From Rhexocercosporidium sp. MPI-PUGE-AT-0058 (taxonomy: Eukaryota > Ascomycota > Leotiomycetes > Helotiales), in contig JAGTJL010000020.1 in assembly GCA_020746875.1 (NCBI GenBank), forward strand, positions 992,001 to 1,056,000: a stretch of 64,000 nucleotides of DNA, given 5' to 3'. This document shows, one piece after another, positions 45,675 through 54,399 of this stretch (the stretch's first letter is position 1; each line of letters opens with the position of its first letter). A program made the translations under genes and the position numbers. Below the pieces are notes generated by a model, which worked only from the letters and a program-made list of their open reading frames with translations, did not search any database and had not been told where the DNA came from.

Positions 45675-46350
45675 CGCTGATAGTGGCCGCGAAAAGTCAA
45701 ATAATGATTTTCTTACGTAAGAATTTAAAATCACAGCACTTAAAAGCAGACAGAAAGCAAGACTTAGAAGGAAATTCCAGGAAGGGAGGGATTTAAAGGT
45801 TTTATCCCTTGCCTCGAAAGAAGGAAAAAATGGCGCGGCAGCTTCAACATCGAGGATTCCGTGCCGGAATGGTTTGCAATGCGTCAGGTAGCTGACATAA
45901 TGCTCGCTGATCAGCCACTGGCATGCGAGTTTGCTGGGGGTTGCATGGCTCCCGGGCGTTGCTTGCGTTCTTTTGGGCTTGAGAGAAGCGACATCTGATG
46001 GGTGTGTATCCACGCCTCTTCGGAGGATACAAAAGCTTCCACGTTGGGATGCAGATACATGGTGATGAAAACGACCCACTCGTCGAGGCACGGACTTGTA
46101 ATGATTGGATGAGAAGCTGGTGACGGAGGGTGTGCATCCTAACTATTCCTGAATTATTTAGATGAGATGGTTGAAATATTGTGGTGCTTTTCGGATGTCC
46201 GTAGTGAGTCCGGATGTTTCGGGGTGCAGTGTAAGTGGGGATGAATACCTACCTAGGTAGGCATACCAGTCTTCCAATAGTAAAACTCTCTACGACTGGA
46301 AGCGAGAAGTTTCATACTTGAAACTTTATTATAATGTTGTAGGATGAATC
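45675..46350. other. Intergenic region upstream of the FSP1-like gene
   Basis: 676 bp. It contains a 14-bp palindrome CCTACCTAGGTAGG at 46248-46261. The minus-strand frames at 45576-46137 are not gene-like apart from the real first exon at 45616-45674. Confidence 0.5.
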
Positions 46351-47097
46351 TTAAGCACCAACCTCACTAATAACCTGAGCGAACCTCTCCGGATCATGCG
46401 CAAACCTCCCCAAGAACAACCCATCAACACCCTCTTTAATCTTCTCAAACGTCCCTGGTCCAGCACTCCCACCATACAAAAACCTCACCATCCTACTTCC
46501 ACACAGACCTCTCAACTGTTTTGCCACAGCAACGACATACTCCGAATCCGCAGGTTCAGGCTGCCCAATAGCCCAAACAGGCTCATACGCGAAAATGACC
46601 TCCTCACTCGTAACCTCAAGTATAGACTCAATCTGCGGCCTACACTCCCTTACCGCTTCTTCGACCGTACCGTGATTCTTCTCCCCAATGCAAACTAAAG
46701 GCATCAAACCATTCCTCTCCGCCGCCGCCGCCTTCCTCGCAACCATCTCATCCGTCTCGCCAAACAGCCGCCTCCTCTCCGCATGCCCCAGCTCCACAAG
46801 CGAACACCCTATACTTTTCAACACAGCGGGTGATACCTCGCCTGTGTACGCGCCGCTATCTTCCCAGAAGCAGTCTTGGGCGCCGAGACGAATCGTTGGT
46901 GCTTCGAGACGGAGAGATGTGCTGCAGGAGGTGAGGGAGAGGAAGTCTGGGATGATGAAGATGTCGACGTTGAGGGCGAGGGCGCGGGGACCCAGTGGTG
47001 CGCAGGCGAGTATGTATTCCGTGGTTTGGGACAGAGAGAAGTACATTTTTAGGGAGACACCGACGGTTCGTTGCCTCCGGGGGGTTGGGGACGTCAT
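46351..47097 (-). CDS. EYI1: Triosephosphate-isomerase-like tetrulose-phosphate isomerase (EYI1/EryH/LerI type)
   Basis: This is a single exon of 248 aa. TIM-barrel active-site residues are intact: Lys17 in VGVSLKMYF, His105 in VELGHAERRRLFGE and Glu172 in YEPVWAIGQPE, plus the phosphate-binding VRFLYGGSAGPG and GLFLGRFAHDP. It departs from housekeeping TIM: the usual NWKMN is SLKMYF and the loop-6 WAIGTG is WAIGQPE. The SLKMYF form is what I recall for the L-erythrulose-1-phosphate isomerases (bacterial EryH/LerI, Yarrowia EYI1). The head-to-head neighbour is an RpiB-family isomerase, the usual partner in tetritol catabolism. Housekeeping TPI is the alternative, less likely given the motif changes and the neighbour. 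Confidence 0.85.
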   Translation of the reverse strand: MTSPTPRRQRTVGVSLKMYFSLSQTTEYILACAPLGPRALALNVDIFIIPDFLSLTSCSTSLRLEAPTIRLGAQDCFWEDSGAYTGEVSPAVLKSIGCSLVELGHAERRRLFGETDEMVARKAAAAERNGLMPLVCIGEKNHGTVEEAVRECRPQIESILEVTSEEVIFAYEPVWAIGQPEPADSEYVVAVAKQLRGLCGSRMVRFLYGGSAGPGTFEKIKEGVDGLFLGRFAHDPERFAQVISEVGA

Positions 47098-47622
47098 GAT
47101 TGGGCTGGAGGTCTGGACTCTTTGTCAGTTTGTTGTCCTCATCTCATTGTAGCTTGATTTGAATAGAGGTACTCACTCGCCTAGATATAAACACAACAGC
47201 AAAGGCAGATCAACATGTATCCAATTGGTGTAGATCCTAGTCTGACTGAGCTCCTTCCAACTTCTCATGTGAATTCAAGAAATATATTCCACCATAGCCC
47301 AGCCCCTAAGATAGCACCAGTCTAAGGTACCCAAATCCCATTCGAATTCCCCCACCCCCGGATTACCCCTTTCAGCCATTCCGGATCCCCATCTACTTTA
47401 GCCACCAAACCGCGGGGTAAGTGGATTCTTACAACAGAAAAAGCTCCTCCCTTTGCGGTCATACAAGATGGCGGCTGATTTGTCAAGTTTGCCTCTCTTC
47501 TATCTGTCATATTTTCTGTACCCTTTTTGAAACTTTTCTTGAGATATCTCTATCTTGATATTTCCATATTCCAAAGTTCCAGGTCTATAGAATCTAAAAT
47601 TTCGCTACCCCGCATCTCCACC
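47098..47622. promoter_or_regulatory. Shared divergent promoter of the two isomerase genes
   Basis: 525 bp lie between the two start codons. This arrangement allows joint control, for example by an erythritol-responsive regulator (inference). No defined binding site was identified. Confidence 0.45.
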
Positions 47623-48247
47623 ATGGCAGCAACAGAGCCCAAACCCCTGAGAATTGTAGTCGGTGGTGACGATGGTATGCGAACCTCTTTTTCTTTTCTC
47701 TTTTTTCCTCCCCTGCTGCAGACTTTCTAGGTCTATTCAAACGAGAATCAATCGCATGACAATCAAACCCTATCCCTTTCACATCAAGTACTTAACCCAC
47801 GAACTAACAATCTCCACAGCTGGATTCGACTACAAAACAACCCTAACCTCCGACCTCAAAGCCTCCCCCCTCGTCTCATCCGTCCACGACGTCGGGCCCC
47901 TCGATCCCAGCGACAAAACAGCTTACCCGCACTTCGCCGTCGACGCCGCCAAAATGATCAAAGAAGGCAAAGCCGACCGCGCCCTCCTCATCTGCGGGAC
48001 AGGACTCGGCGTCGCCATCTCCGCGAACAAAGTAACTGGGATCCGGGCCGTGACGGCGCATGATAGTTTTAGTGTCGAGAGAGCGGTGTTGAGTAATGAT
48101 GCGCAGGTGCTTTGTCTGGGACAGAGGGTTATTGGGTTGGAGCTAGCGAGGAGGTTGGTGAGGGAGTGGTTGGGGTATAGATTTGATGAGGGGAGTGCGA
48201 GTGCGGAGAAGGTGAGGGCAATTAATGAGTATGATGAGGTTAATTAG
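47623..48247 (+). CDS. EYI2: RpiB/LacAB-family sugar-phosphate isomerase (EYI2/EryI/DerI type)
   Basis: There are two exons, 47623-47674 and 47820-48247, with a 145-nt intron (159 aa). It begins IVVGGDDAGFDYK, the RpiB phosphate/sugar loop. The catalytic Cys76 lies in [16 protein letters not shown], and the acid-base His55 in TAYPHFA. The conserved [20 protein letters not shown] and [15 protein letters not shown] follow. Length matches RpiB (about 150 aa). Family knowledge: RpiB enzymes interconvert ribose-5-P and ribulose-5-P, while the EryI/DerI branch converts D-erythrulose-4-P to D-erythrose-4-P. Pairing with a TIM-like isomerase favours the second role. Filamentous fungi normally use RpiA for the pentose phosphate pathway, which also argues against a housekeeping role. 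Confidence 0.87.
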
Positions 48248-48604
48248 TTCTCGTTTATTCGGGGGACGGGCATGGGGAGGCGATGGGTTGAGGTTTGGAT
48301 GTGGATTTGGATTTGGAAGTCTCGGATTGGGATCAAATTGAATGTTGGCTTCAGGAATATAGAATGGGTAGATCTGAATGTCGTCGTTTTTTCGGTAACA
48401 GCACATCTGGTTTGTATGGTTTTGTTGAATTTGCTGCTATGCTTCACAAATGCGCTGTCTAAATCAAGGTATGCGCTACTATTGATACATGAGGCTTCCG
48501 GCTTGCAATGCCTCTCTATCCCCCTTCCAAAATGCTCGCCCAAAGAACGCCATCCAAAAACCATGATTACTCCCACAGAGGTCATCTCAATACTTCTCCA
48601 CTCC
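48248..48604. other. Convergent intergenic region
   Basis: 357 bp between stop codons of the RpiB-like and Cld1-like genes. GATTTGG-type short repeats near 48290-48320; no gene. Confidence 0.5.
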
Positions 48605-50389
48605 TCATGAAACCCCTCGGAATTTCTTGGTATGTCTCTTGGTCTCCTCCATCTCCTCTCTCATCACCTCATTAAACTGCTCCCACCCATCTAAGTACAG
48701 GTGGTGACCCGCTTTCTGAATGATCACCACCTTAGCACTCCCATTCTCGTTCTTCTTCTCCTCGTCCGTAGCCGTCTTCAAAGCCTTGGCTTTCTCCTCT
48801 TTAAGCTTCTGCTCAGCCGCATAGCCACCTGCGATGTCCATCCAGTCGTTCTCGCCGTACATCAGCACGACGGGGATTCCTGTCTCCTTGGCCAGTGTTT
48901 TAAGGCCAGATACGGAGGTAGTGCTGGTGCTGGCACTTGACTGTGATGGAGATGGAATGGGTTGTCTTCCCACGCCGTGGATTCGGCGGATAAGAGGGCT
49001 TCGTGCAAACGCACCGGGGGCAAGTATGTATGCTAGAGCGTACTCTCCGCTTCCTCTTTGGCGAAACAAGGAGTAAGCGTAGTCATGGAGAGCTTCTGAT
49101 TCCTGAACGGGGAGATGAGAGAATCGTCTTGATGTCCAGCCAGAGGCGAAACGTGGGCCTAGAGGGCCGGACCACCGTACTACACTGAAAGGAGAGATAT
49201 TGGCATCCCAGAGGTAGGAAAGCCATTTTGGAATTGGTCGACGGGTAGGCGTTTTGGCATCGCTTTTCTTGGCTGCGTCTGCTTTTGACTTGGCGTTCAA
49301 GAAATTGTTGTTGTCTCCATTGGTCTTCAACTTACCAGATGTGTTGACAATGTCGTCTTCTTGATCCTGGGTAAACTCGTTTGCCATGGATGATTCTTCT
49401 GGGTCTGGCATATCCGCTTGTACAGCATATGGATCCTCAGGAATACCAACTGGGGAAGCGAGAATGAGTTTGTTGAGATGTCCTGGATATTTGAGGGCGT
49501 AGGCCACAGCCATATAGCCTCCCATACTATGGCCTAGGAGTGTGAATTTGTCGATCTTCTTCAACACTCGCCACTCTTCCAAAGCATCGATAAACCAGTT
49601 CTCAGCTTCCGCAATCTTTCCAGCTTGGTCCTTGGCATGGACTTTGAATGGCGGTCTACTACTTCGTCCCATCCCTAGCATATCCAAAGCGTAGATCTTC
49701 CAGCCTTTCACTCGACTCATTCCCTCGAAGTTCTTATAGAAGAAGCCAAGTCCAGCGCCATATCCGTGCAACATAACCATGTTCTCTTCAACATCCTCTC
49801 CAACTCTTTCAACTGAAAACTCGTTCAGTGCTCTGCCCTTCCCGCTCAATGGGATGAGATTCGAGTACCAAGCTCTCGGGCCATACGGATCGTTTATTGA
49901 ATTGGTTCTCACTGGTTTTGCCGCTCCCGCGGGATCCGCGTTCAAGGAACTGCTCGATTGGTGTGCAGATACTGGTGCTGAGCCGGTCTGCGTATGCGTA
50001 GGTGGTTTCTGGAGGTATGGTACGAAAGACATGACATTGTGCTCTGCGACTGCTGGGGACATGCTAGCCCACCATTGTCCAACTGCAGCCTTGTATCCCA
50101 GCGGGAAGAAACCGAACCTAGGAGGATCGTTGTTGGCTTCCTTTGCTCGTTGCGAAGCCAGCATGGGCTGTTGAGAGCGCTCGGCAGGGGAATCTGAGCT
50201 CGCGGAGGAAGTCATTGTGGAGTAGGTGGATTCCGGTCTGCTTCTAGGATTGTAGATGTGTCTCAGATGGGGGAAGGCGAATCGACCTGCAAAGGTGTCG
50301 CTGGGAATTGATCGCAGCAAAAGCGACGGCAAGTTGAATGATTGATACAATGTGAATGTTGGTACGGGGGAGGTAAAGCGACCTCTCAT
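48605..50389 (-). CDS. CLD1: Alpha/beta hydrolase, Cld1/ABHD5 type (cardiolipin-specific phospholipase)
   Basis: This is a single exon of 594 aa from the ATG at 50389; the frame opens earlier only from a TTG. The N-terminal 58 residues are basic with a hydrophobic stretch (TLYQSFNLPSLLLRSIPSD), consistent with mitochondrial import. The hydrolase core has VMLHGYGAGLGFFYKNFEGM, YALDMLGMGRSSRPPF, the nucleophile elbow GHSMGG at about 286-291, LILASPVGIPEDPY and PVVLMYGENDWMDIAGG. The late HHLYLDGWEQFN supplies the catalytic His within the HX4D motif of this branch. A disordered insert lies at about 350-385. Family knowledge: yeast Cld1 deacylates cardiolipin at the matrix-facing inner membrane, upstream of tafazzin remodelling. 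Confidence 0.9.
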   Translation of the reverse strand: MRGRFTSPVPTFTLYQSFNLPSLLLRSIPSDTFAGRFAFPHLRHIYNPRSRPESTYSTMTSSASSDSPAERSQQPMLASQRAKEANNDPPRFGFFPLGYKAAVGQWWASMSPAVAEHNVMSFVPYLQKPPTHTQTGSAPVSAHQSSSSLNADPAGAAKPVRTNSINDPYGPRAWYSNLIPLSGKGRALNEFSVERVGEDVEENMVMLHGYGAGLGFFYKNFEGMSRVKGWKIYALDMLGMGRSSRPPFKVHAKDQAGKIAEAENWFIDALEEWRVLKKIDKFTLLGHSMGGYMAVAYALKYPGHLNKLILASPVGIPEDPYAVQADMPDPEESSMANEFTQDQEDDIVNTSGKLKTNGDNNNFLNAKSKADAAKKSDAKTPTRRPIPKWLSYLWDANISPFSVVRWSGPLGPRFASGWTSRRFSHLPVQESEALHDYAYSLFRQRGSGEYALAYILAPGAFARSPLIRRIHGVGRQPIPSPSQSSASTSTTSVSGLKTLAKETGIPVVLMYGENDWMDIAGGYAAEQKLKEEKAKALKTATDEEKKNENGSAKVVIIQKAGHHLYLDGWEQFNEVMREEMEETKRHTKKFRGVS

Positions 50390-51214
50390 ACAAATTCGAA
50401 GTTGACTGGACTGCTTATGTATTATGGTGCTGGGATCGGATTTAGGAAAGTCCCTAAATACGCGGTTGCGAAGCAATGCGAAGCCTCATTCAGCGCCCAG
50501 AGACAATCCGTGGTAGAATCGATGACGCCGGTGTGCTCTCTGACCAATCCAATAGCAGTCTACCTGGAAGTACCAAATCGAAGTTATGACGGGAATCTGT
50601 CGGGTCTTGTAGGCAGACGCATTGAGAGGCGGAGGCGTACTTGTCCGGACTTTACTCGTTACTTTGACTCGTGCGTCGTGTACAGTAATGTTGGGTGACG
50701 TTCCACATGGGATTTGTTGAAGTCGGAGAGTCGGCGGAACTGAAAGTCCACGGGCGACAGAAGAACGTTGGCTTGCTTAAATCCGAGCAGCTTTGGCAGC
50801 ACTTTCCACAGAACGGAGAGGATCTGTGGATTCTATACTCACCAAAGTTCAGATATTGCAAGCATCAAAATAGAAGTACTATTTGAAACAGCAGTAATTC
50901 GCGGTAGAGAAGGCTTGAATGACAACATTGACCAAGAGGTTAGAAGTGCCAAGTACAGGGATATGTTGATCGCCAGCCCAGCCCAAACCGCGGCACGGCT
51001 GTCATCAGACAGAACGAACGAACATCATCAGCTTCCAAAAACATCCATCCATGAAGCCCAACAACCGCCTAAGGCTTGTACGAATCGTGGATCTCCCAAA
51101 GCTTACTGCGCGGAGCGCCTAGAGTAGCTCCAACGAAGTCTTTGATTAGCAACTGCTTTCTACAATTGCCCAGCCATGACAGCGCAATAACAAGCTATCC
51201 AAAAGCTGATCGCA
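50390..51214. other. Divergent promoter between CLD1 and SPO7
   Basis: 825 bp with no supported gene. Short frames only. Confidence 0.5.
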
Positions 51215-52564
51215 ATGTCGAATCTAGATCAGATTGTAAAGGGAGCGCCTTCTCCTGGGAATCAGTTCACGATCCAGGCGACATCCGGAGTACAAGCTCC
51301 TGACACGTCCAGCGTCCCCCTTCTAGCAGATCCATTGGCCTCTCTCCCATCCTCGCCTCCTCAGATATACCTCAACCTCCTTATCCTCGAAGCTTCTCTT
51401 CGCGCACAATGGCTCCAGCTACGGACAAGGCGGCGCCAGCATACATTCTTCCTCACCATACTCGGCCTATGGATTCTATATTTTGGGTATGCGCTATACT
51501 TTGCGCCACGAGAGGATGGTAGCGGCGTGGGAGGTTCTGTTTACTGGGTGGTGGAGATGACCGAGAGATTGTGCTTCATGGGCGGAGTGGTCACTGGGAT
51601 TTTGGTTTGGGGAACTGGGCAATGGGAACGAGGCTTTCGCTGGCCACGACGCTGGGTGTACACTACGAATAGGGGGTTGAGGGGGTTCAACTGCAAGTTG
51701 GTGGTGATCAAGCAGCCATTGTGGAGGGACATATTATCCACCTTGTCTTTCTTGTTTTCATACGGATTATTTTCGAGCACCAGCGGGAGCTCATATCGAT
51801 TTGTGGATCAGTCACTTTTGAGGGAGTCCGAGAAGATTCAGAGCAAAGGAGGCCACCATGCGCTTCCCAACATACACGAGGATGATGATTCGGCAGGTTA
51901 TGAGGAGGATCTTACATCAGGAGGAGACTATGTGAAACTCCTCCTGCTCCCAAAGCCCTTCTCGCCCGGCTTTAGGGAGAATTGGGACATTTACAGGACA
52001 GAATATTGGGAGAAAGAGAACGAACGACGAGCAATCTTGCAGAAAAAGATCCGGGAAAGAGAGAGGAAGCTTGCCAAGCAGGAGGGCGGATGGTTGTGGT
52101 GGACAGGCTACCGAGGGTGGAAGCGTGGGAAGACTCCAGATGTTGAAAAGAGCCATCATGCTCTACACAAGCATGGCAGCCTTCGTGGGGACGACCAGAA
52201 GCGGACTCGAAGCGGTAGTGTCAGGTCTGGATCGCATTCCAGGAACTCTTCTCGAAGCTCTACGCCGAATTTGGAACTGGAAGATGGCCAGATAAGGCAT
52301 GTTCGTCGAGGCAGCAGTGCTTCAAGCGCCAGAAGGAAGAAGACCATCAGTGGAAGCAGGGTACAGAAGCTTACCCCTGGAGGCTCACGGTCTGCAACTC
52401 CCGAAGTACCTTCTCCCCTTGTCAGAGAAAACAGCTTCACCAGCATTTCTTCTCTTGATAGCGAACGCTCGCCCACTCCGGGTGCAGGTGAAGGGGATTC
52501 AATAACCGGCTCGAAGAATCTAAGGTCCTCTTCAAAGTCCGGTGGCAGCGTCAGGAGAAGCTGA
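51215..52564 (+). CDS. SPO7: Spo7, regulatory subunit of the Nem1-Spo7 nuclear-envelope phosphatase
   Basis: This is a single exon of 449 aa. The Spo7 signature starts SPPQIYLNLLILEASLRAQW and is followed by two transmembrane segments: about residues 78-94 (FFLTILGLWILYFGYAL) and about 115-135 (ERLCFMGGVVTGILVWGTG). Next come WPRRWVYTTNRGLRGFNCKL and a second conserved block with LLLLPKPFSPGFRENWDIYR. A basic coiled coil (KENERRAILQKKIRERERK) and a long Ser/Arg-rich tail complete it. Family knowledge: Spo7 holds the phosphatase Nem1 at the ER/nuclear envelope, where the pair activates the lipin Pah1. The tail is much longer than in yeast (259 aa), as in other filamentous fungi, and probably phosphorylated (inference). 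Confidence 0.93.
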   Translation: MSNLDQIVKGAPSPGNQFTIQATSGVQAPDTSSVPLLADPLASLPSSPPQIYLNLLILEASLRAQWLQLRTRRRQHTFFLTILGLWILYFGYALYFAPREDGSGVGGSVYWVVEMTERLCFMGGVVTGILVWGTGQWERGFRWPRRWVYTTNRGLRGFNCKLVVIKQPLWRDILSTLSFLFSYGLFSSTSGSSYRFVDQSLLRESEKIQSKGGHHALPNIHEDDDSAGYEEDLTSGGDYVKLLLLPKPFSPGFRENWDIYRTEYWEKENERRAILQKKIRERERKLAKQEGGWLWWTGYRGWKRGKTPDVEKSHHALHKHGSLRGDDQKRTRSGSVRSGSHSRNSSRSSTPNLELEDGQIRHVRRGSSASSARRKKTISGSRVQKLTPGGSRSATPEVPSPLVRENSFTSISSLDSERSPTPGAGEGDSITGSKNLRSSSKSGGSVRRS

Positions 52565-52919
52565 ATCCAGGCAGTGTAACAAAGCAACCTTAGATGAATA
52601 ATTGAATACGGACAATAGATCGACCTGACCTTTTTGTCTTTGGGTGACGATTGGACAAAGAAACATAACCCTGTAGTTCGGCTGCGCTAATCACTTAGCG
52701 CGGCTGCAAGTGATAATGCGTCGCGCTTAATTGTACATTCAGATGGCTTTCACCTTTTTGAACATGTAACTGATGACCGTCATATATATCCTAGCAACAG
52801 CTTGGTGCTGAAATATTCACCTCTGGGCCCTGCACATACTTACCCGACAAGTTGAAACCTCCCATAAAAATACGTCGATCATCGGAACCAACACGGAACA
52901 TTCTCCTCCCACATACATC
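52565..52919. other. Intergenic region
   Basis: 355 bp between tandem genes. Includes GCGCTAA/TTAGCGC inverted segments near 52685-52702; no gene. Confidence 0.4.
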
Positions 52920-53948
52920 ATGTCAGCCACCACACCCAATACTTCCCGTCGCCCCAACCCAGGAGATGGGCCCATACAGGCACCAGCTCCCCAGAGGTAC
53001 ATTAATGAAGTCGACAATCGACCAGAGGCCAATATGAGTACACTCTCGCATCTCACAGGAGCGCAGGCCTCGACCGAGTACTCATGGCGGGTGGGTACCT
53101 CTCGAACAGGATCATGCGTTTGCTAACGGGTTCAGGCACCCTCCCCACCTCACATCTACATTCCGCAGCCTAGGGAAGACGAAACACTTGCGCTGCCTGC
53201 GTTCATGGCTATGGGATATACGGAGGAGGAGCGAGCGATCTTAGTAGAGGTGACGGGCAACAACTCCTGGATTGGAAGGGCGAGGGACTGGAAATATGCA
53301 TGGAGAAGAGAGGCACAGTCGATCCTCACATTTCTCCAACTTGGTCCCTCTTGCGCCGCGAGAGATCTGACGGCTTTAAGAAATGATGGGGTTACTATGC
53401 TGCTGGTCATCCGGAGTACTATGACTGCGGCAGCCAGCTTATTGAGTGGAGACAAGGCTGCGCGAGCACTGGGTATCGAATCTGCCGCCGTCGATGTCGC
53501 CAGTAATAATGAGCTCATTGCGGCCTTCCCAAGAGCAACTCGAATTATCAACGACCATCTTCTCTCGCAATACCGCCGGCATATGGCAACCAATGGAACC
53601 GTATCTCAACCCTGCGGCAAAGTCCTCGTCTTCTGCGAATCCGGCAACGAGCGCTCAGCTGCCTTTGTCGTCGCTTTCATTATGAACATCTATGGCATCG
53701 AACTCGTCCCCGCTATCCAATACGTCCAATCCCAGCGTTTCTGTGTTGCTTTCGACGACGATTTGAAGTATATGCTCAACAGCTACCAGGACATCCTGAA
53801 GGCTCAACGCGACGTTCCGTTGGCTCCACAAGCAAAAGCAAAGAGGCGTAGAGATGAAGTCATAGATGAAGACGGCGATGTGGATATGGATGGTACGGGA
53901 GACGATGAGGCAAGATTCGGAGGTCGTACCTTTGTTCCTTTCCAGTAG
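52920..53948 (+). CDS. Dual-specificity-phosphatase-like (STYX-like) protein
   Basis: There are two exons, 52920-53090 and 53136-53948, with a 45-nt intron (327 aa). The N-terminal 75 residues are disordered. A DSP-like domain spans about 130-270: TFLQLGPSCAARDLTALRND (the usual 'flagged substrate' start), a middle with VDVASNNELIAAFPRATRII, and the P-loop VFCESGNERSAAFVVAFIM at about 223-241. The C-x5-R motif (Cys224, Arg230) is intact, but the usual His before Cys is Phe. The C-terminus is basic then acidic (KAKRRRDEVIDEDGDVDMD), a likely nuclear signal. It may be an active phosphatase with altered Cys pKa or a phospho-binding pseudophosphatase; the sequence cannot decide. Confidence 0.85.
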
Positions 53949-54399
53949 AAGCGAAGGTCTTCTTTCATTATGCACCAGCAGCGAATGTCGTTATTTGGAG
54001 CGAGGCGTTTTGGGACGGGAGGATGTGGCCAAAGGAGTTTGGAGGAATGTCTCTTGCATTTTCAGGGAGGGCTGGCGTTTTCAATACCCAACGGCGAGGC
54101 ATAAACTATGTGGGATTTGGAGTTCAGGGGGACGGTGTATCATAGGGAACGGAGAACACGGCAGATGAGTCTCTGAATCCCCCCTGATATACAGTATAGG
54201 CTTCCTAAATATCTTTTCTACATCTAAGAAAACTATTGTCCAGGGTAACATCTCAATTGCCGCTTTTTCTTGGCCGATGGTTCTTTTTATCCCATAGAGT
54301 GCTGCGACTACCACAATTAGGCGAGACAGGGATTACAGCCAATCAGGGAGCCAGGATTTTGTATGAGGATGCTTTATTTTACCTTTTACCATAATATAT

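Noticed and set aside
46351..46900. Housekeeping triosephosphate isomerase
   Set aside because: Catalytic residues fit, but the NWKMN and WAIGTG signatures are altered and the partner gene is RpiB-like; kept only as an alternative.
43867..48247. A secondary-metabolite or multi-gene degradation cluster around the oxidoreductase and isomerases
   Set aside because: No backbone synthase, P450, transporter or regulator nearby; neighbours (Cld1, Spo7) are housekeeping.
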